From assembly GCA_945609985.1 (NCBI GenBank), contig CALYZQ010000001.1:1-64000 (forward strand): a stretch of DNA of 64,000 nucleotides, written 5' to 3'. The position numbers and the translations under genes are program-made. The notes beneath the pieces are model-generated. The model searched no databases and had not been told where the DNA came from. It was given only the letters and a program-made list of their open reading frames with translations. The DNA comes from an uncultured Lachnospiraceae bacterium. GTDB lineage: Bacteria; Bacillota; Clostridia; Lachnospirales; Lachnospiraceae. Below, piece after piece: positions 32,900 to 42,003 of the stretch; positions within the stretch are counted from its first letter, which is position 1; each line of letters opens with the position of its first letter.

Positions 32900-32928
32900 A
32901 TTATATCATTCAAAGAAAAAAAGAGCAA
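32900..32928 (-). promoter_or_regulatory. Promoter of the ABC pair
   Basis: -35 TTGCTC (32923-32928) and -10 TATAAT (32900-32905) with a 17-bp spacer. The -35 coincides with the 3' arm of the superoxide dismutase terminator. Confidence 0.65.
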
Positions 32929-32943
32929 GTTTCTTTCCTGCTC
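32916..32943 (-). terminator. Terminator after superoxide dismutase
   Basis: The minus strand reads GAGCAGG, AAAGAAA, CTTGCTC and seven T, giving a short hairpin with one weak pair 12 bp after the sod stop. Confidence 0.6.
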
Positions 32944-32955
32944 CCTTTCACACAT

Positions 32956-33582
32956 TTATTGTCTTTCTTCGTAACGCTTCAATGCCTTTTTCCAATTAAT
33001 CAGCAAAAACCAGCCCTCCACGTAATCTGCTCTTCTGTTCTGATACTGCAAATAGTATGCATGCTCCCATACATCCACTAAAAAAATAGGTGTGAAGAGT
33101 GTCAAATCAGGCACCTCCTGATTTGCCGTCTGCACAATGGATAATTTACCATCCTCGTCCGTTACAAGCCATGCCCAGCCGGAGCCGAATTTGGAAACTG
33201 CTGCCTGTTTCATCTGCTCCTTACAATTGTCATAAGAGCCAAAATCTCTAACGATGGCATCTGCCAGACTTCCCTCAGGCTGCTGACCGTCCACGCCCTT
33301 CATGGAATCAAAATATAATTCATGGTTATACACACCGCCGCCGTTATTGCGGATAGGTGTCTGTGCTGCCTTAGGAAGGCTGTCAATATCTGTCAGTAAC
33401 TCTTTTAAGGTCATCTTCTGTAACTCAGCATAATCCGCCAATGCTTTATTCAGATTATCTACATAGGTTTTATAATGCTTATCATGATGAAACTTTAAGG
33501 TTTCTTCGTCCAGCACGGGACATAGCACATCATACGCGTAAGGTAAGGGACGTACCAAAAAAGGATATGTTTCTTTATTCAT
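32956..33582 (-). CDS. sodA: Fe/Mn-family superoxide dismutase, Mn-type features
   Basis: The enzyme dismutates superoxide. The ATG at 33582, with GAGGTG upstream, gives 208 residues; the open frame continues upstream through a repeat element but is not coding there. Metal ligands are His in FHHDKHYKTYVDNL, His in GGGVYNHELYF, Asp and His in FLVDVWEHAYYLQYQNRR. GGG before the second His and Gln in TANQEVP are the pattern of Mn-type rather than Fe-type enzymes. Oxygen defence in an otherwise anaerobe-like gene set is noteworthy but not rare. Confidence 0.93.
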   Translation of the reverse strand: MNKETYPFLVRPLPYAYDVLCPVLDEETLKFHHDKHYKTYVDNLNKALADYAELQKMTLKELLTDIDSLPKAAQTPIRNNGGGVYNHELYFDSMKGVDGQQPEGSLADAIVRDFGSYDNCKEQMKQAAVSKFGSGWAWLVTDEDGKLSIVQTANQEVPDLTLFTPIFLVDVWEHAYYLQYQNRRADYVEGWFLLINWKKALKRYEERQ

Positions 33583-33638
33583 AGGAACACCTCGTTTTAT
33601 ACTTATTGATTCCTTTTTATGCTGGCGTGCACGCATCC

Positions 33639-33881
33639 GTGGATGGCGGAAGCCAGCGGGGAGACTTTTTCGTTCGTTGTGAAGGATGGTTGCATTTTCA
33701 AGCATTGTGCGAAGTGATACAGGGGAAATCAGCTCATGGATGAGCGATTTAGGCGCGCTCGCACAGGGATGTGTCTTGCGCGCCGACCCGTAAGATACGA
33801 AATCCATTCCGCAATGCTTAGAAAATACCCATCCGCAACTCCGAATCGAAAAAGTCTCCCCCGCTGGCTCCCGCTATCCAC
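33639..33881. repeat. Terminator-associated inverted-repeat element, different type (243 bp)
   Basis: The outer arms (33639-33676 and 33842-33881) begin GTGGAT and end ATCCAC; they pair over about 38 nt with few mismatches (inner side GACTTTTTCG). A second arm pair follows inside (around GGATGG and AAGCATTG). The core has two hairpins, GCTCAT/ATGAGC and GGCGCGC/GCGCGCC, and the 9-mer CGATTTAGG, which also occurs in copy C. Otherwise its sequence differs from copies A-C. It ends 21 nt before the T-tract side of the NhaC terminator. Confidence 0.72.
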
Positions 33882-33902
33882 AACTACGTACTCTCCTCAT
33901 AC

Positions 33903-33937
33903 AAAAAAGGAACCTGCACATATTATATGCAGATTCC
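33903..33937 (-). terminator. Terminator after nhaC
   Basis: The minus strand reads GGAATCTGCATAT, AAT, ATGTGCAGGTTCC and six T, just after the antiporter stop codon. Confidence 0.88.
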
Positions 33938-33946
33938 CTTGAACTT

Positions 33947-35425
33947 TTATACCATATTCACATTTTTCTTTTTGAAGAATAACAATCCTGCCAGTATCAA
34001 TACTATACCGATGGCCCAACATATCCAAAAACTTTTTACAAAGCCTGCCACGATATACACTACAAAGGATACCACTGCCACAAAGATTGCATAGGGTAGC
34101 TGTGTGGAAACATGGCTTACATGGTCACAGTCAGCACCTGCCGATGCCATGATTGTCGTATCTGAAATGGGTGAACAGTGGTCACCGCACACCGCACCTG
34201 CCATACATGCGGAAATCGCAATAATCATCAGTGTATAGTCGGTTGAGCTGAATGCATCTACCACGATAGGAATTAAGATTCCAAAGGTACCCCAGCTGGT
34301 TCCGGTTGCAAATGCCAGGATGCAGGCAATCACAAAGATAATCGCAGGAAGCAATCCCATCAGACCTTCTGCACTTCCTTCAATCAGAGCTGCTACATAC
34401 TCCTTTGCGCCCAAGCTGTCTGTCATACCCTTCAAGGTCCATGCCAGAGTCAGGATCAAAATTGCAGGAACCATTGCCTTAAAGCCTTCAGGAATACAAC
34501 TCATTGCTTCCTTCAGATTCATGGAGCGTCTGATTAGGTAATAAATAATAGTAATCACCATTGCGCAGAAGCTTCCAAGCATCAGACTCACATCAGCATC
34601 ACTGTCTGAGAAAGCAGTGATAAAGTTTGTGCCGCTGAAGAAACCGCCGGTATATAACATACCTATAACACAGCTGATAATTAAAACAATGATAGGGAAT
34701 ACCAGGTCAATAACCTTACCCTCTTTGTCCTTCTTCTCCACAGCCTCTACCTTTGCGGCAAGTGCCACAAAAGCATCTTCCTTCTTTCTCATGGGACCGA
34801 AATCCACCTTCATAACAACCACCATAATCATAAAGAAAATGGTAAACAATGCATAGAAGTTATACGGAATTGCTTTTAAAAATAAGACAAAACTATCCTC
34901 ACCATCCACAAAACCTGCAACTGCCGCAGCCCAGGACGAAATAGGAGCGATAATACAAACCGGAGCAGCCGTTGCATCAATCAGATATGCCAGCTTTTCC
35001 TTGGAAATCTTATGTTTCTCTGCTACGGGACGCATAACACTGCCTACTGTCAGACAGTTGAAATAGTCATCAATGAAAATCATAACACCCAAAAGAATGG
35101 TTGCCAGCTGTGCTCCCACTCTTGACTTGATTTTCTCACCGGCAAAACGTCCGAATGCAGCGGAACCTCCCGCTTTATTCATCAGGCATACCATAGCTCC
35201 CAAAATTACCAGAAATACCAAGATACCCACTTTACTTTCGTCCGTAAGCGAACCTACAATACCATCCTGGAAAATGTGGAGTATCGTACCCTCCGGGTTA
35301 AAGTTCGCATAGAACAAACCACCCACCAATATTCCTATAAACAGGGAACTGTAAACCTCTTTTGTCAGTAGCGCCAACACAATTGCGATAAGTGGCGGTA
35401 CCAACGCCCAAAATGTTGCATACAT
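33947..35425 (-). CDS. nhaC: NhaC-family Na+/H+ antiporter
   Basis: This 492-residue protein is hydrophobic throughout with about eleven to twelve helices. FIDDYFNCLTVGSVMRP, CIIAPISSWAAAVAGF and GAVCGDHCSPISDTTIMASAGADC (read as consecutive pieces) are conserved NhaC-family blocks with likely ion-binding Asp and polar residues. It should exchange cytosolic Na+ for protons, though some family members carry amino acids or malate/lactate. The start follows AGAGAGGTACAAAAGCA. The EAL-HDOD gene lies 22 bp upstream and may be co-transcribed. Confidence 0.9.
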   Translation of the reverse strand: MYATFWALVPPLIAIVLALLTKEVYSSLFIGILVGGLFYANFNPEGTILHIFQDGIVGSLTDESKVGILVFLVILGAMVCLMNKAGGSAAFGRFAGEKIKSRVGAQLATILLGVMIFIDDYFNCLTVGSVMRPVAEKHKISKEKLAYLIDATAAPVCIIAPISSWAAAVAGFVDGEDSFVLFLKAIPYNFYALFTIFFMIMVVVMKVDFGPMRKKEDAFVALAAKVEAVEKKDKEGKVIDLVFPIIVLIISCVIGMLYTGGFFSGTNFITAFSDSDADVSLMLGSFCAMVITIIYYLIRRSMNLKEAMSCIPEGFKAMVPAILILTLAWTLKGMTDSLGAKEYVAALIEGSAEGLMGLLPAIIFVIACILAFATGTSWGTFGILIPIVVDAFSSTDYTLMIIAISACMAGAVCGDHCSPISDTTIMASAGADCDHVSHVSTQLPYAIFVAVVSFVVYIVAGFVKSFWICWAIGIVLILAGLLFFKKKNVNMV

Positions 35426-35447
35426 TGCTTTTGTACCTCTCTTTTAT

Positions 35448-36704
35448 TTATTTTGTTCCGGTCATAATCTTTTGATACCAGCATAAGGAATCCTGATAAG
35501 CATCATTTATCACATTCATATGAATATCTTTCAGCACCATCTGTCTGGATACCTCCGGCCAGTTGGCAGCCTCATACTGTTTGATAAAGTCAAGCACCGG
35601 TGCCAGCTCTCCCTGACCATGAATCAGAGCATCGCTGATTTTCTTGGATACCTGTACAATCTCCAATGCCTCAGTCATACTCTTGTCCAAAATCACATCC
35701 AGCACTGAGAATATACCCATAAGGAACAACTCGTCCGCATTCATTGCAAGTCCAAATGCCACCGCCAGATTCTCGGCAAACTTTGCACGAAGCAGGGACA
35801 CTCTCGTAATTTCGCTGGGTTTGTCCGCATACAGTTCATTTACCACTGCAGTATTTATCCATTTCTTAAGCTCTCGCTGACCAAGCATTGCCGCTGCATG
35901 ACGGATAGAAGTAATTTCAGAATTGATTGCAATTCTGTTAACTATCTTTAGAAGCGAAATCGTAAGTGCCGTATCCCGACCGATAATATCTGCCGCCTGA
36001 GTCAGCTCGAAATTCTTATTGTTTACAATATTCAACAAATCAATGTAATTCACCTTAAGGGGAGCCACTTCATTCTGCCCCTTTGTCACCGGCATACGAT
36101 AGAAATTACCTTCAAACAGGTCATAGCCACCCTGCGCTTTCACTGCTTCAAAGGCTTCCACGGATTCCAGATTGCCCGCACAAAGCTTTGCATCAGGATA
36201 CAACTTTTCAAAATAAATCTTCGCCTTGTCAAGCGCCACCTTACGGCTGTTTATAAAAACATAGTCCATCAGCTGTAAAATCGGTCTATGCGCCTCAAAT
36301 TCAGAAACCGCAAGCTTTCTCACCGCAAGCTTATAGCCTCTCTCTTTCAATTCCTTAAGTCTGTTCAAATACATCTCCACCGGCGGAATCGTATTGTCAA
36401 ACAAAAGCACAATCTTGGAGCGGGGCGCGTCGCACTGACTCTCTATATCTGCAAACACAGCCATATTATTGACCGGCACAAATATCTCCTTGCCTCCGGA
36501 CATAGTCTCAAGGCCGACCTTCTGAATCATTTCAAGCCCCGTAACTCTCATGGCACCATCATTTTGCCCTGTTCCCAAAAGCATGGGATTTAATAAATAG
36601 TTGTTCTTCTGAGAGAAAATGGAGTAAGCACATACTGCCATATTCTCATCAAATAACGGAATTAATGCCATTAACATGTCATCCACCCTTACGATGTCTC
36701 CCAT
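35448..36704 (-). CDS. EAL-like and HDOD domain signalling protein (YuxH-like)
   Basis: The 418-residue protein combines a degenerate EAL-like N-terminal domain (about 1-205) with a C-terminal HDOD domain (about 205-400; INSEITSIRHAAAMLGQRELKKW is the typical central block, in two parts). The EAL catalytic triplet and the metal-binding acidic residues are not visible, so it probably does not hydrolyse cyclic di-GMP; YuxH-type proteins are thought to be sensors or scaffolds. It precedes the NhaC gene by 22 bp. No classical -35 is visible upstream. Confidence 0.82.
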   Translation of the reverse strand: MGDIVRVDDMLMALIPLFDENMAVCAYSIFSQKNNYLLNPMLLGTGQNDGAMRVTGLEMIQKVGLETMSGGKEIFVPVNNMAVFADIESQCDAPRSKIVLLFDNTIPPVEMYLNRLKELKERGYKLAVRKLAVSEFEAHRPILQLMDYVFINSRKVALDKAKIYFEKLYPDAKLCAGNLESVEAFEAVKAQGGYDLFEGNFYRMPVTKGQNEVAPLKVNYIDLLNIVNNKNFELTQAADIIGRDTALTISLLKIVNRIAINSEITSIRHAAAMLGQRELKKWINTAVVNELYADKPSEITRVSLLRAKFAENLAVAFGLAMNADELFLMGIFSVLDVILDKSMTEALEIVQVSKKISDALIHGQGELAPVLDFIKQYEAANWPEVSRQMVLKDIHMNVINDAYQDSLCWYQKIMTGTK

Positions 36705-36762
36705 CGCCCTTTCTCTTAAGATATTTTAACATATTTCGATAGGGTTGACTATAGTTAGTTTC

Positions 36763-36808
36763 AAAAAACAACCTCAAAACAGGCATCTGTATGCCCATTT
36801 CGAGGTTG
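36763..36808 (-). terminator. Terminator after purL
   Basis: The minus strand shows CAACCTC ... GAGGTTG with an inner GGCAT/ATGCC stem, followed by six T; a two-tier hairpin after the purL stop. Confidence 0.85.
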
Positions 36809-36831
36809 CTGATTTTACATTCATATTCTAA

Positions 36832-39800
36832 TTACTTAAAGTACGCTACACCGGACTCGAAGATCTTCAAATCCTGCTCGCCGTAGATATTCATGGCTAC
36901 TGCCACATCACGTCTCTCGGAATGTGCCATCTTACCGAAGCAACGTCCGTCGGGAGAGGTGATACCTTCGATTGCACAGTAGGAACCGTTGATGTTGTAC
37001 TCCTCATCCATGGATATATTACCATTCTGGTCGCAATACTGGGTAGCTACCTGGCCGTTTGCAAAGAGCTTATCCAGCCATTCCTTGGGAGCTACGAAAC
37101 GTCCCTCGCCGTGGGATGCGGGATTACAGTAGGTTGCTCCAAGCTCTGCGCCCTGTAACCAGGGAGACTTATTGGAAACCACCTTGATGTATGCCATCTT
37201 GGAGATATGGCGGTTGATGGTATTGAAGGTCAGGGTAGGAGAATCCTCCTTCTGTCCCACAACCTCGCCGTAAGGTACCAGACCCAGCTTAATCAAAGCC
37301 TGGAATCCGTTACAGATACCAAGTGCCAGACCATCGCGCTCGTTAAGAAGCTTCATAACTGCTTCCTTCATCTTTGCATTCTGGAATGCAGTTGCAAAGA
37401 ACTTCGCACTACCATCGGGTTCATCACCTGCGGAGAAGCCGCCGGGGAACATGATAATCTGTGCCTGTGCGATTGCCTTCTCAAACTCGTCTACTGATTC
37501 TCTGATATCCTGTGCGCTCAAATTCTTAAATACCTTGGTGATTACATTTGCACCGGCTCTCTCAAATGCCTTGGTACTGTCGTATTCACAGTTGGTACCG
37601 GGGAATACGGGAATAAATACGGTAGGCTTAGCAATCTTGTTCTTGCATACATAAATGCTGTCTGCCTTGTAAAGAGGGCTCTCTACGGGAGTGGTCTCCT
37701 TCACAGCCTTTGTAGGGAATACCTTCTCAAGCTTAGATGTCCATGCTTTCAAAGCCTCGTCCATGGAAATCTTCACGTCACCGTATACAAACTCAGCCGC
37801 ATCAGTAACGGTACCGATTACAGTGTAAGCAAGCTTCTTCTCTGCAAGAAGTGCAAGCTTATCTACAGGTATTTCCACGATAATATCGCCAAGTCCGTTG
37901 CCGAACAATGCCTCTTTGCTCACGGAAGCATCTACAGTCACACCCATCTTATTACCGAATGCCATCTTGGATACGGCTGCTGCCACACCCTTTGCATCCA
38001 GCGCATAAGCGGATACAATTGCCTTATTTACAATCAACTCATGAATTGCATCGTAAAGCGCTGCTACTGCCTCATATACAGGTACATCGAATTCATCCTT
38101 CTCAATTGAGAAACGAACCAGCTTATTACCTGCCTCCTTAAGTTCAGGAGTCACTACCTCACCGTGCTTTGCAATATCCACTGCAAAGGAAACCAATGTG
38201 GGAGGTACATCAATATCATTGAAGGTACCGGACATGGAATCCTTACCACCGATGGAAGGAAGTCCAAATCCCATCTGTGCATCATAAGCACCGAGAAGTG
38301 CTGCAAAAGGCTGGCTCCAACGCTCAGGCTCGTTTGACATTCTGCGGAAATACTCCTGGAAGGTGAAACGAATCTTGCTAAAGTCACCACCGGAGGCTAC
38401 AATCTTCGCCATGGATTCCACTACTGCATACACTGCTCCGTGGTAAGGGCTCCAGCTTGACAGATAAGGATCAAAGCCGTAGCTCATCATGGTCACGGTA
38501 TCGGTCTTACCCTTTAATACGGGAAGCTTTGCAATCATGGACTGAGTCTCGGTGAGCTGATATTTACCACCGTAAGGCATCAGTACACTGGCTGCTCCGA
38601 TGGAGGAGTCAAACATTTCTACCAGACCCTTCTGGGAGCATACGTTCAAATCATTTAACAAGGTAAGCCATGCAGCCTTTACATCACCTGCCGCAAGCTT
38701 CTCACCCACTGCGGGAACGGACCATTTTTCAAAGTAATTGTCTTCCTTTGCAGGAATATCAACCTTAACGGTAGTCTCCTGATGAGCACCGTTGGTGTCG
38801 AGAAATGCACGCTTTAAGTCTACAATCTTCTTACCTCTCCAATTGAGAACCAGTCTGGGCTCCTCGGTTACCACTGCAACGGATACTGCCTCCAGGTTCT
38901 CCTCTGCGGCATATCCTAAGAAAGCGTCTACATCCTTAGGGTCAACCACTACTGCCATACGCTCCTGAGACTCGGAAATGGCAAGCTCGGTACCGTCAAG
39001 ACCCGCATACTTCTTGGGCACCTTGTCCAAATCTACGGTAAGACCGTCTGCAAGCTCACCGATTGCCACAGATACACCGCCTGCACCAAAATCATTACAC
39101 TTCTTAATTAACTTACTAACTTCCTCTCTGCGGAACAGTCTCTGAATCTTACGCTCGGTAGGCGCATTACCCTTCTGTACCTCAGCACCACAGGTCTCAA
39201 TGGAGGCCTCTGTATGTACCTTGGAGGAACCGGTAGCACCACCGCAGCCGTCACGTCCGGTACGTCCGCCGAGCAGGATAATGATATCGCCGGGATCGGA
39301 GGTCTCACGGATAACGTTCTTTCTGGGAGCAGCGCCCATAACGGCACCAATCTCCATTCTCTTAGCCACATAATTAGGATGATAAATCTCTTTTACAAAG
39401 CCGGTAGCAAGACCAATCTGGTTACCATAGGAGGAGTAACCGCTAGCCGCACCGCGTACAAGCTTCTTCTGGGACAACTTACCCTTTAAGGTATCTGCAA
39501 CAGGAACGGTAGGATCAGCCGCACCGGTCACACGCATTGCCTGATATACATAGCCACGTCCGGAAAGAGGATCACGGATAGCACCCCCCAGACAGGTAGC
39601 CGCACCACCGAAGGGCTCAATCTCAGTAGGATGGTTGTGGGTCTCGTTTTTGAAGAATACAAGCCACTCCTCAGTCTCTACGTGATCACCATAATCCATT
39701 TCCACAGGTACTACTACGGAACAAGCATTGATTTCATCGGATTCCTCCATATCTGCGAGCTTTCCGTCCTTCTTAAGCTTTCTCATCGCCATAAGAGCCA

Positions 39801-40629
39801 AATCCATCAGGCAGACAAACTTGTCCTTTCTGCCTGCAAAAATTTCAGCTCTGGTATCCAGATAGTTCTGATAGGTCCCCTCAATGGGAGCACGATAATA
39901 ACCGTCTCCGAAAGCCACATCTGTAAGCTCGGTGGAGAAGGTGGTATGACGGCAATGATCAGACCAATAGGTATCAAGCACGCGTATCTCTGTCATGGAA
40001 GGATCACGCTTCTCATCATTCTTAAAATAATTCTGGATATGCAAAAAGTCCTTGAAGGTCATAGCAAGACCAAGGGAATCATACAATTCCTTTAACTTGT
40101 CCTCTGCCATATCTGCAAAGCCGTCGAATATGGACACATCCGCAGGCTCATCAAATACGGTAACCAGGGTTTCGGGCTTCTCCATATCGGTCTCTCTGGA
40201 ATCCACAGGGTTGATACAGTAGGACTTAATCTTTGCAAATTCTTCCTCTGTAATATCTCCCTCAATCAGATAGGTAACTGCTGTTCTGATAATAGGTTCC
40301 TCATTTTCATTCAAAAACTGCACACACTGAACAGCAGAATCTGCACGCTGGTCAAACTGACCGGGCAGAAACTCTACGGAAAACACCTTTCCGTTTGCAG
40401 GAATAGCGATTTCCTCTTCATACAAATCATCAACAGGCGGCTCTGAAAATACCGTCTTACAAGCCTTGGCAAAAACCTCATCTGAAATATTTTCCACGTC
40501 ATAGCGGATAAACTCGCGGACATTGTCCACACTGATACCCAGATAATTCTTAAGCTCCTCGTGCAGCTCTTTTGCCTTGACTGCAAAGGGTTCTTTCTTT
40601 TCTACGTAGATACGTCTTACGTTTCCCAT
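36832..40629 (-). CDS. purL: Phosphoribosylformylglycinamidine synthase, single-chain
   Basis: The enzyme converts FGAR, glutamine and ATP to FGAM in purine synthesis. At 1265 residues it joins the synthetase and glutaminase parts in one chain, unlike the PurS-PurQ-PurL complex usual in Bacillus. The synthetase part shows TYWSDHCRHTTF (about 215) and ETHNHPTEIEPFGGAATC; the C-terminal glutaminase shows FPGGFSAGDEPDGS and the nucleophile Cys in LGICNGFQAL. It stands apart from the purE-M-N-D cluster. The start follows CGGAGGATTCAAC. Confidence 0.96.
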   Translation of the reverse strand: MGNVRRIYVEKKEPFAVKAKELHEELKNYLGISVDNVREFIRYDVENISDEVFAKACKTVFSEPPVDDLYEEEIAIPANGKVFSVEFLPGQFDQRADSAVQCVQFLNENEEPIIRTAVTYLIEGDITEEEFAKIKSYCINPVDSRETDMEKPETLVTVFDEPADVSIFDGFADMAEDKLKELYDSLGLAMTFKDFLHIQNYFKNDEKRDPSMTEIRVLDTYWSDHCRHTTFSTELTDVAFGDGYYRAPIEGTYQNYLDTRAEIFAGRKDKFVCLMDLALMAMRKLKKDGKLADMEESDEINACSVVVPVEMDYGDHVETEEWLVFFKNETHNHPTEIEPFGGAATCLGGAIRDPLSGRGYVYQAMRVTGAADPTVPVADTLKGKLSQKKLVRGAASGYSSYGNQIGLATGFVKEIYHPNYVAKRMEIGAVMGAAPRKNVIRETSDPGDIIILLGGRTGRDGCGGATGSSKVHTEASIETCGAEVQKGNAPTERKIQRLFRREEVSKLIKKCNDFGAGGVSVAIGELADGLTVDLDKVPKKYAGLDGTELAISESQERMAVVVDPKDVDAFLGYAAEENLEAVSVAVVTEEPRLVLNWRGKKIVDLKRAFLDTNGAHQETTVKVDIPAKEDNYFEKWSVPAVGEKLAAGDVKAAWLTLLNDLNVCSQKGLVEMFDSSIGAASVLMPYGGKYQLTETQSMIAKLPVLKGKTDTVTMMSYGFDPYLSSWSPYHGAVYAVVESMAKIVASGGDFSKIRFTFQEYFRRMSNEPERWSQPFAALLGAYDAQMGFGLPSIGGKDSMSGTFNDIDVPPTLVSFAVDIAKHGEVVTPELKEAGNKLVRFSIEKDEFDVPVYEAVAALYDAIHELIVNKAIVSAYALDAKGVAAAVSKMAFGNKMGVTVDASVSKEALFGNGLGDIIVEIPVDKLALLAEKKLAYTVIGTVTDAAEFVYGDVKISMDEALKAWTSKLEKVFPTKAVKETTPVESPLYKADSIYVCKNKIAKPTVFIPVFPGTNCEYDSTKAFERAGANVITKVFKNLSAQDIRESVDEFEKAIAQAQIIMFPGGFSAGDEPDGSAKFFATAFQNAKMKEAVMKLLNERDGLALGICNGFQALIKLGLVPYGEVVGQKEDSPTLTFNTINRHISKMAYIKVVSNKSPWLQGAELGATYCNPASHGEGRFVAPKEWLDKLFANGQVATQYCDQNGNISMDEEYNINGSYCAIEGITSPDGRCFGKMAHSERRDVAVAMNIYGEQDLKIFESGVAYFK

Positions 40630-40692
40630 GTTGAATCCTCCGATTATTTAATATTTATATGCACCCTTAACGGGTAATTACCATTCGCTTCT

Positions 40693-40721
40693 ATGATACA
40701 ACGAAAGTTTCTCTATCACAA
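40693..40721 (-). promoter_or_regulatory. Probable purL promoter
   Basis: -35 TTGTGA (40716-40721) and -10 TATCAT (40693-40698) are 17 bp apart, about 65 bp upstream of the start codon. No PurBox or purine riboswitch is evident. Confidence 0.55.
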
Positions 40722-40775
40722 TAGCACAAAACAACAAAATTGGGTAAAATTTAAGAAAATTCTACCCAAATTCTA

Positions 40776-41360
40776 CTAATCCTCCACGCCGAGTCCGTTT
40801 AAGATGTAAAGTATTTCTCTGTCCACCGCCTCGGATGTGATACCGATGGTCTGAGCGGAAATCTTTAAGCCCTCCAGTACGAACATGATATTGCGGGCCG
40901 TCCCTTCGCAATCCTCACAATAGAACTCTCCGTTCTCAACACCTGTCTCAATCAACTTTTCAATAATCTTTACAGCTGAATCAAACTGCTTTTTCAACAC
41001 ATTATCCTTCTTGGGCAGATTGTTTTCAAAATAAAATTCGTACACTGCCTGTGTGAGGGTATCCTTCTTGCGTAAAAGCTCCTTTTTCTGCTCTCTTAAG
41101 AAGAGTAATAAAATATCTGCAGCTGTGGCATCCTCCTTGATGCTGTCGGAAAAGACATCGTCCGTCTCCTCGCTCTCTAATCTGAGAACCTCCATAAATA
41201 TCTGGCTGGTGCTCTCAAAATAAAGGTATAAACCACCTCTACTGATATCGCAGGCTTCCACAATGTCCTTCATGGTAACTTTTTTAAAGCCCTTTTCCAC
41301 AAAGACCTTTCTGGCAGTCTCCACTATATATTTCTTCTTCTGTACCGATTTCTCGCCCAT
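40776..41360 (-). CDS. TetR family transcriptional regulator
   Basis: The ATG at 41360, with GGAGGAAGTA before it, gives 194 residues. The N-terminus is a TetR helix-turn-helix: IVETARKVFVEKGFKKVTMK then DIVEACDISRGGLYLYFEST (about residues 10-48). The C-terminal ligand-binding part is helical, about 140 residues, with no recognisable ligand motif. It follows the DUF6508-like gene by 17 bp and may regulate it or distant genes. Confidence 0.9.
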   Translation of the reverse strand: MGEKSVQKKKYIVETARKVFVEKGFKKVTMKDIVEACDISRGGLYLYFESTSQIFMEVLRLESEETDDVFSDSIKEDATAADILLLFLREQKKELLRKKDTLTQAVYEFYFENNLPKKDNVLKKQFDSAVKIIEKLIETGVENGEFYCEDCEGTARNIMFVLEGLKISAQTIGITSEAVDREILYILNGLGVED

Positions 41361-41377
41361 TACTTCCTCCGCGCCTC

Positions 41378-41854
41378 TTACACGTTCCCTTGAACGTATA
41401 TAGGCTGATCCCAATACTCTATAATTTCCTTCATCTGCTTTAATATCAGATAAAAGATTTCTTCCTGCATCGCTTCATTCCACAGGGTGCCTTTTACTCT
41501 TCCACCCAGCACATACTTGGAAAGAATCCCTTTTAACAAGTCCCACTCTCTCCAGCCGGCCTTTATAATGGCCTTGCGCTCATCCTCATGGGTCTTTAAG
41601 CGATTGCGCGTAAATACATACTGATAATTTTTCTCCATGAGAGAACTCTTAGAGGCCTCTCTCACAAAATTCATTAACGTGCCATCATACACAGGAAACT
41701 TTAACGTTCCTTCGCCTATGTTGTCACCCTGATAGGTTGCACTCACCGATTTTCCCGCATGCTGCTCAAGCCAGGGTAAATATCGAAGCAATGGCATAAC
41801 CGCTTCCTTATACTCTGCGATTATTCTCTGTCTGTACTCCAAATCCTTCTCCAT
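41378..41854 (-). CDS. DUF6508-like protein of unknown function
   Basis: This 158-residue cytosolic protein starts at 41854 (GGAGGTGTCATT before the ATG). It has RYLPWLEQHAGKSVS near the N-terminus, LKFPVYDGTLMNFVREA in the middle and KGILSKYVLGGRVKGTLWNE in the C-terminal half, a pattern I associate with DUF6508, whose function is unknown. It is followed by the TetR regulator at 17 bp, suggesting a two-gene operon, and diverges from the CNBD-like gene. Confidence 0.65.
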   Translation of the reverse strand: MEKDLEYRQRIIAEYKEAVMPLLRYLPWLEQHAGKSVSATYQGDNIGEGTLKFPVYDGTLMNFVREASKSSLMEKNYQYVFTRNRLKTHEDERKAIIKAGWREWDLLKGILSKYVLGGRVKGTLWNEAMQEEIFYLILKQMKEIIEYWDQPIYVQGNV

Positions 41855-42003
41855 AATGACACCTCCCAACAAAAAATGACACATATGTATTTTTATTTTA
41901 TCACATTTTTATTAAAAGTACAGTAATAATTTCATATACTTTATGAAAATTTTGTAGTATAATGTTATTACTATATATATGTAAGGGTAAAGTGGAGAAA
42001 GAT

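Noticed and set aside
33583-33807. 75-residue N-terminal extension of superoxide dismutase
   Set aside because: The extension is translated inverted-repeat element with no ribosome site; the ATG at 33582 follows GAGGTG and gives the normal SOD start.
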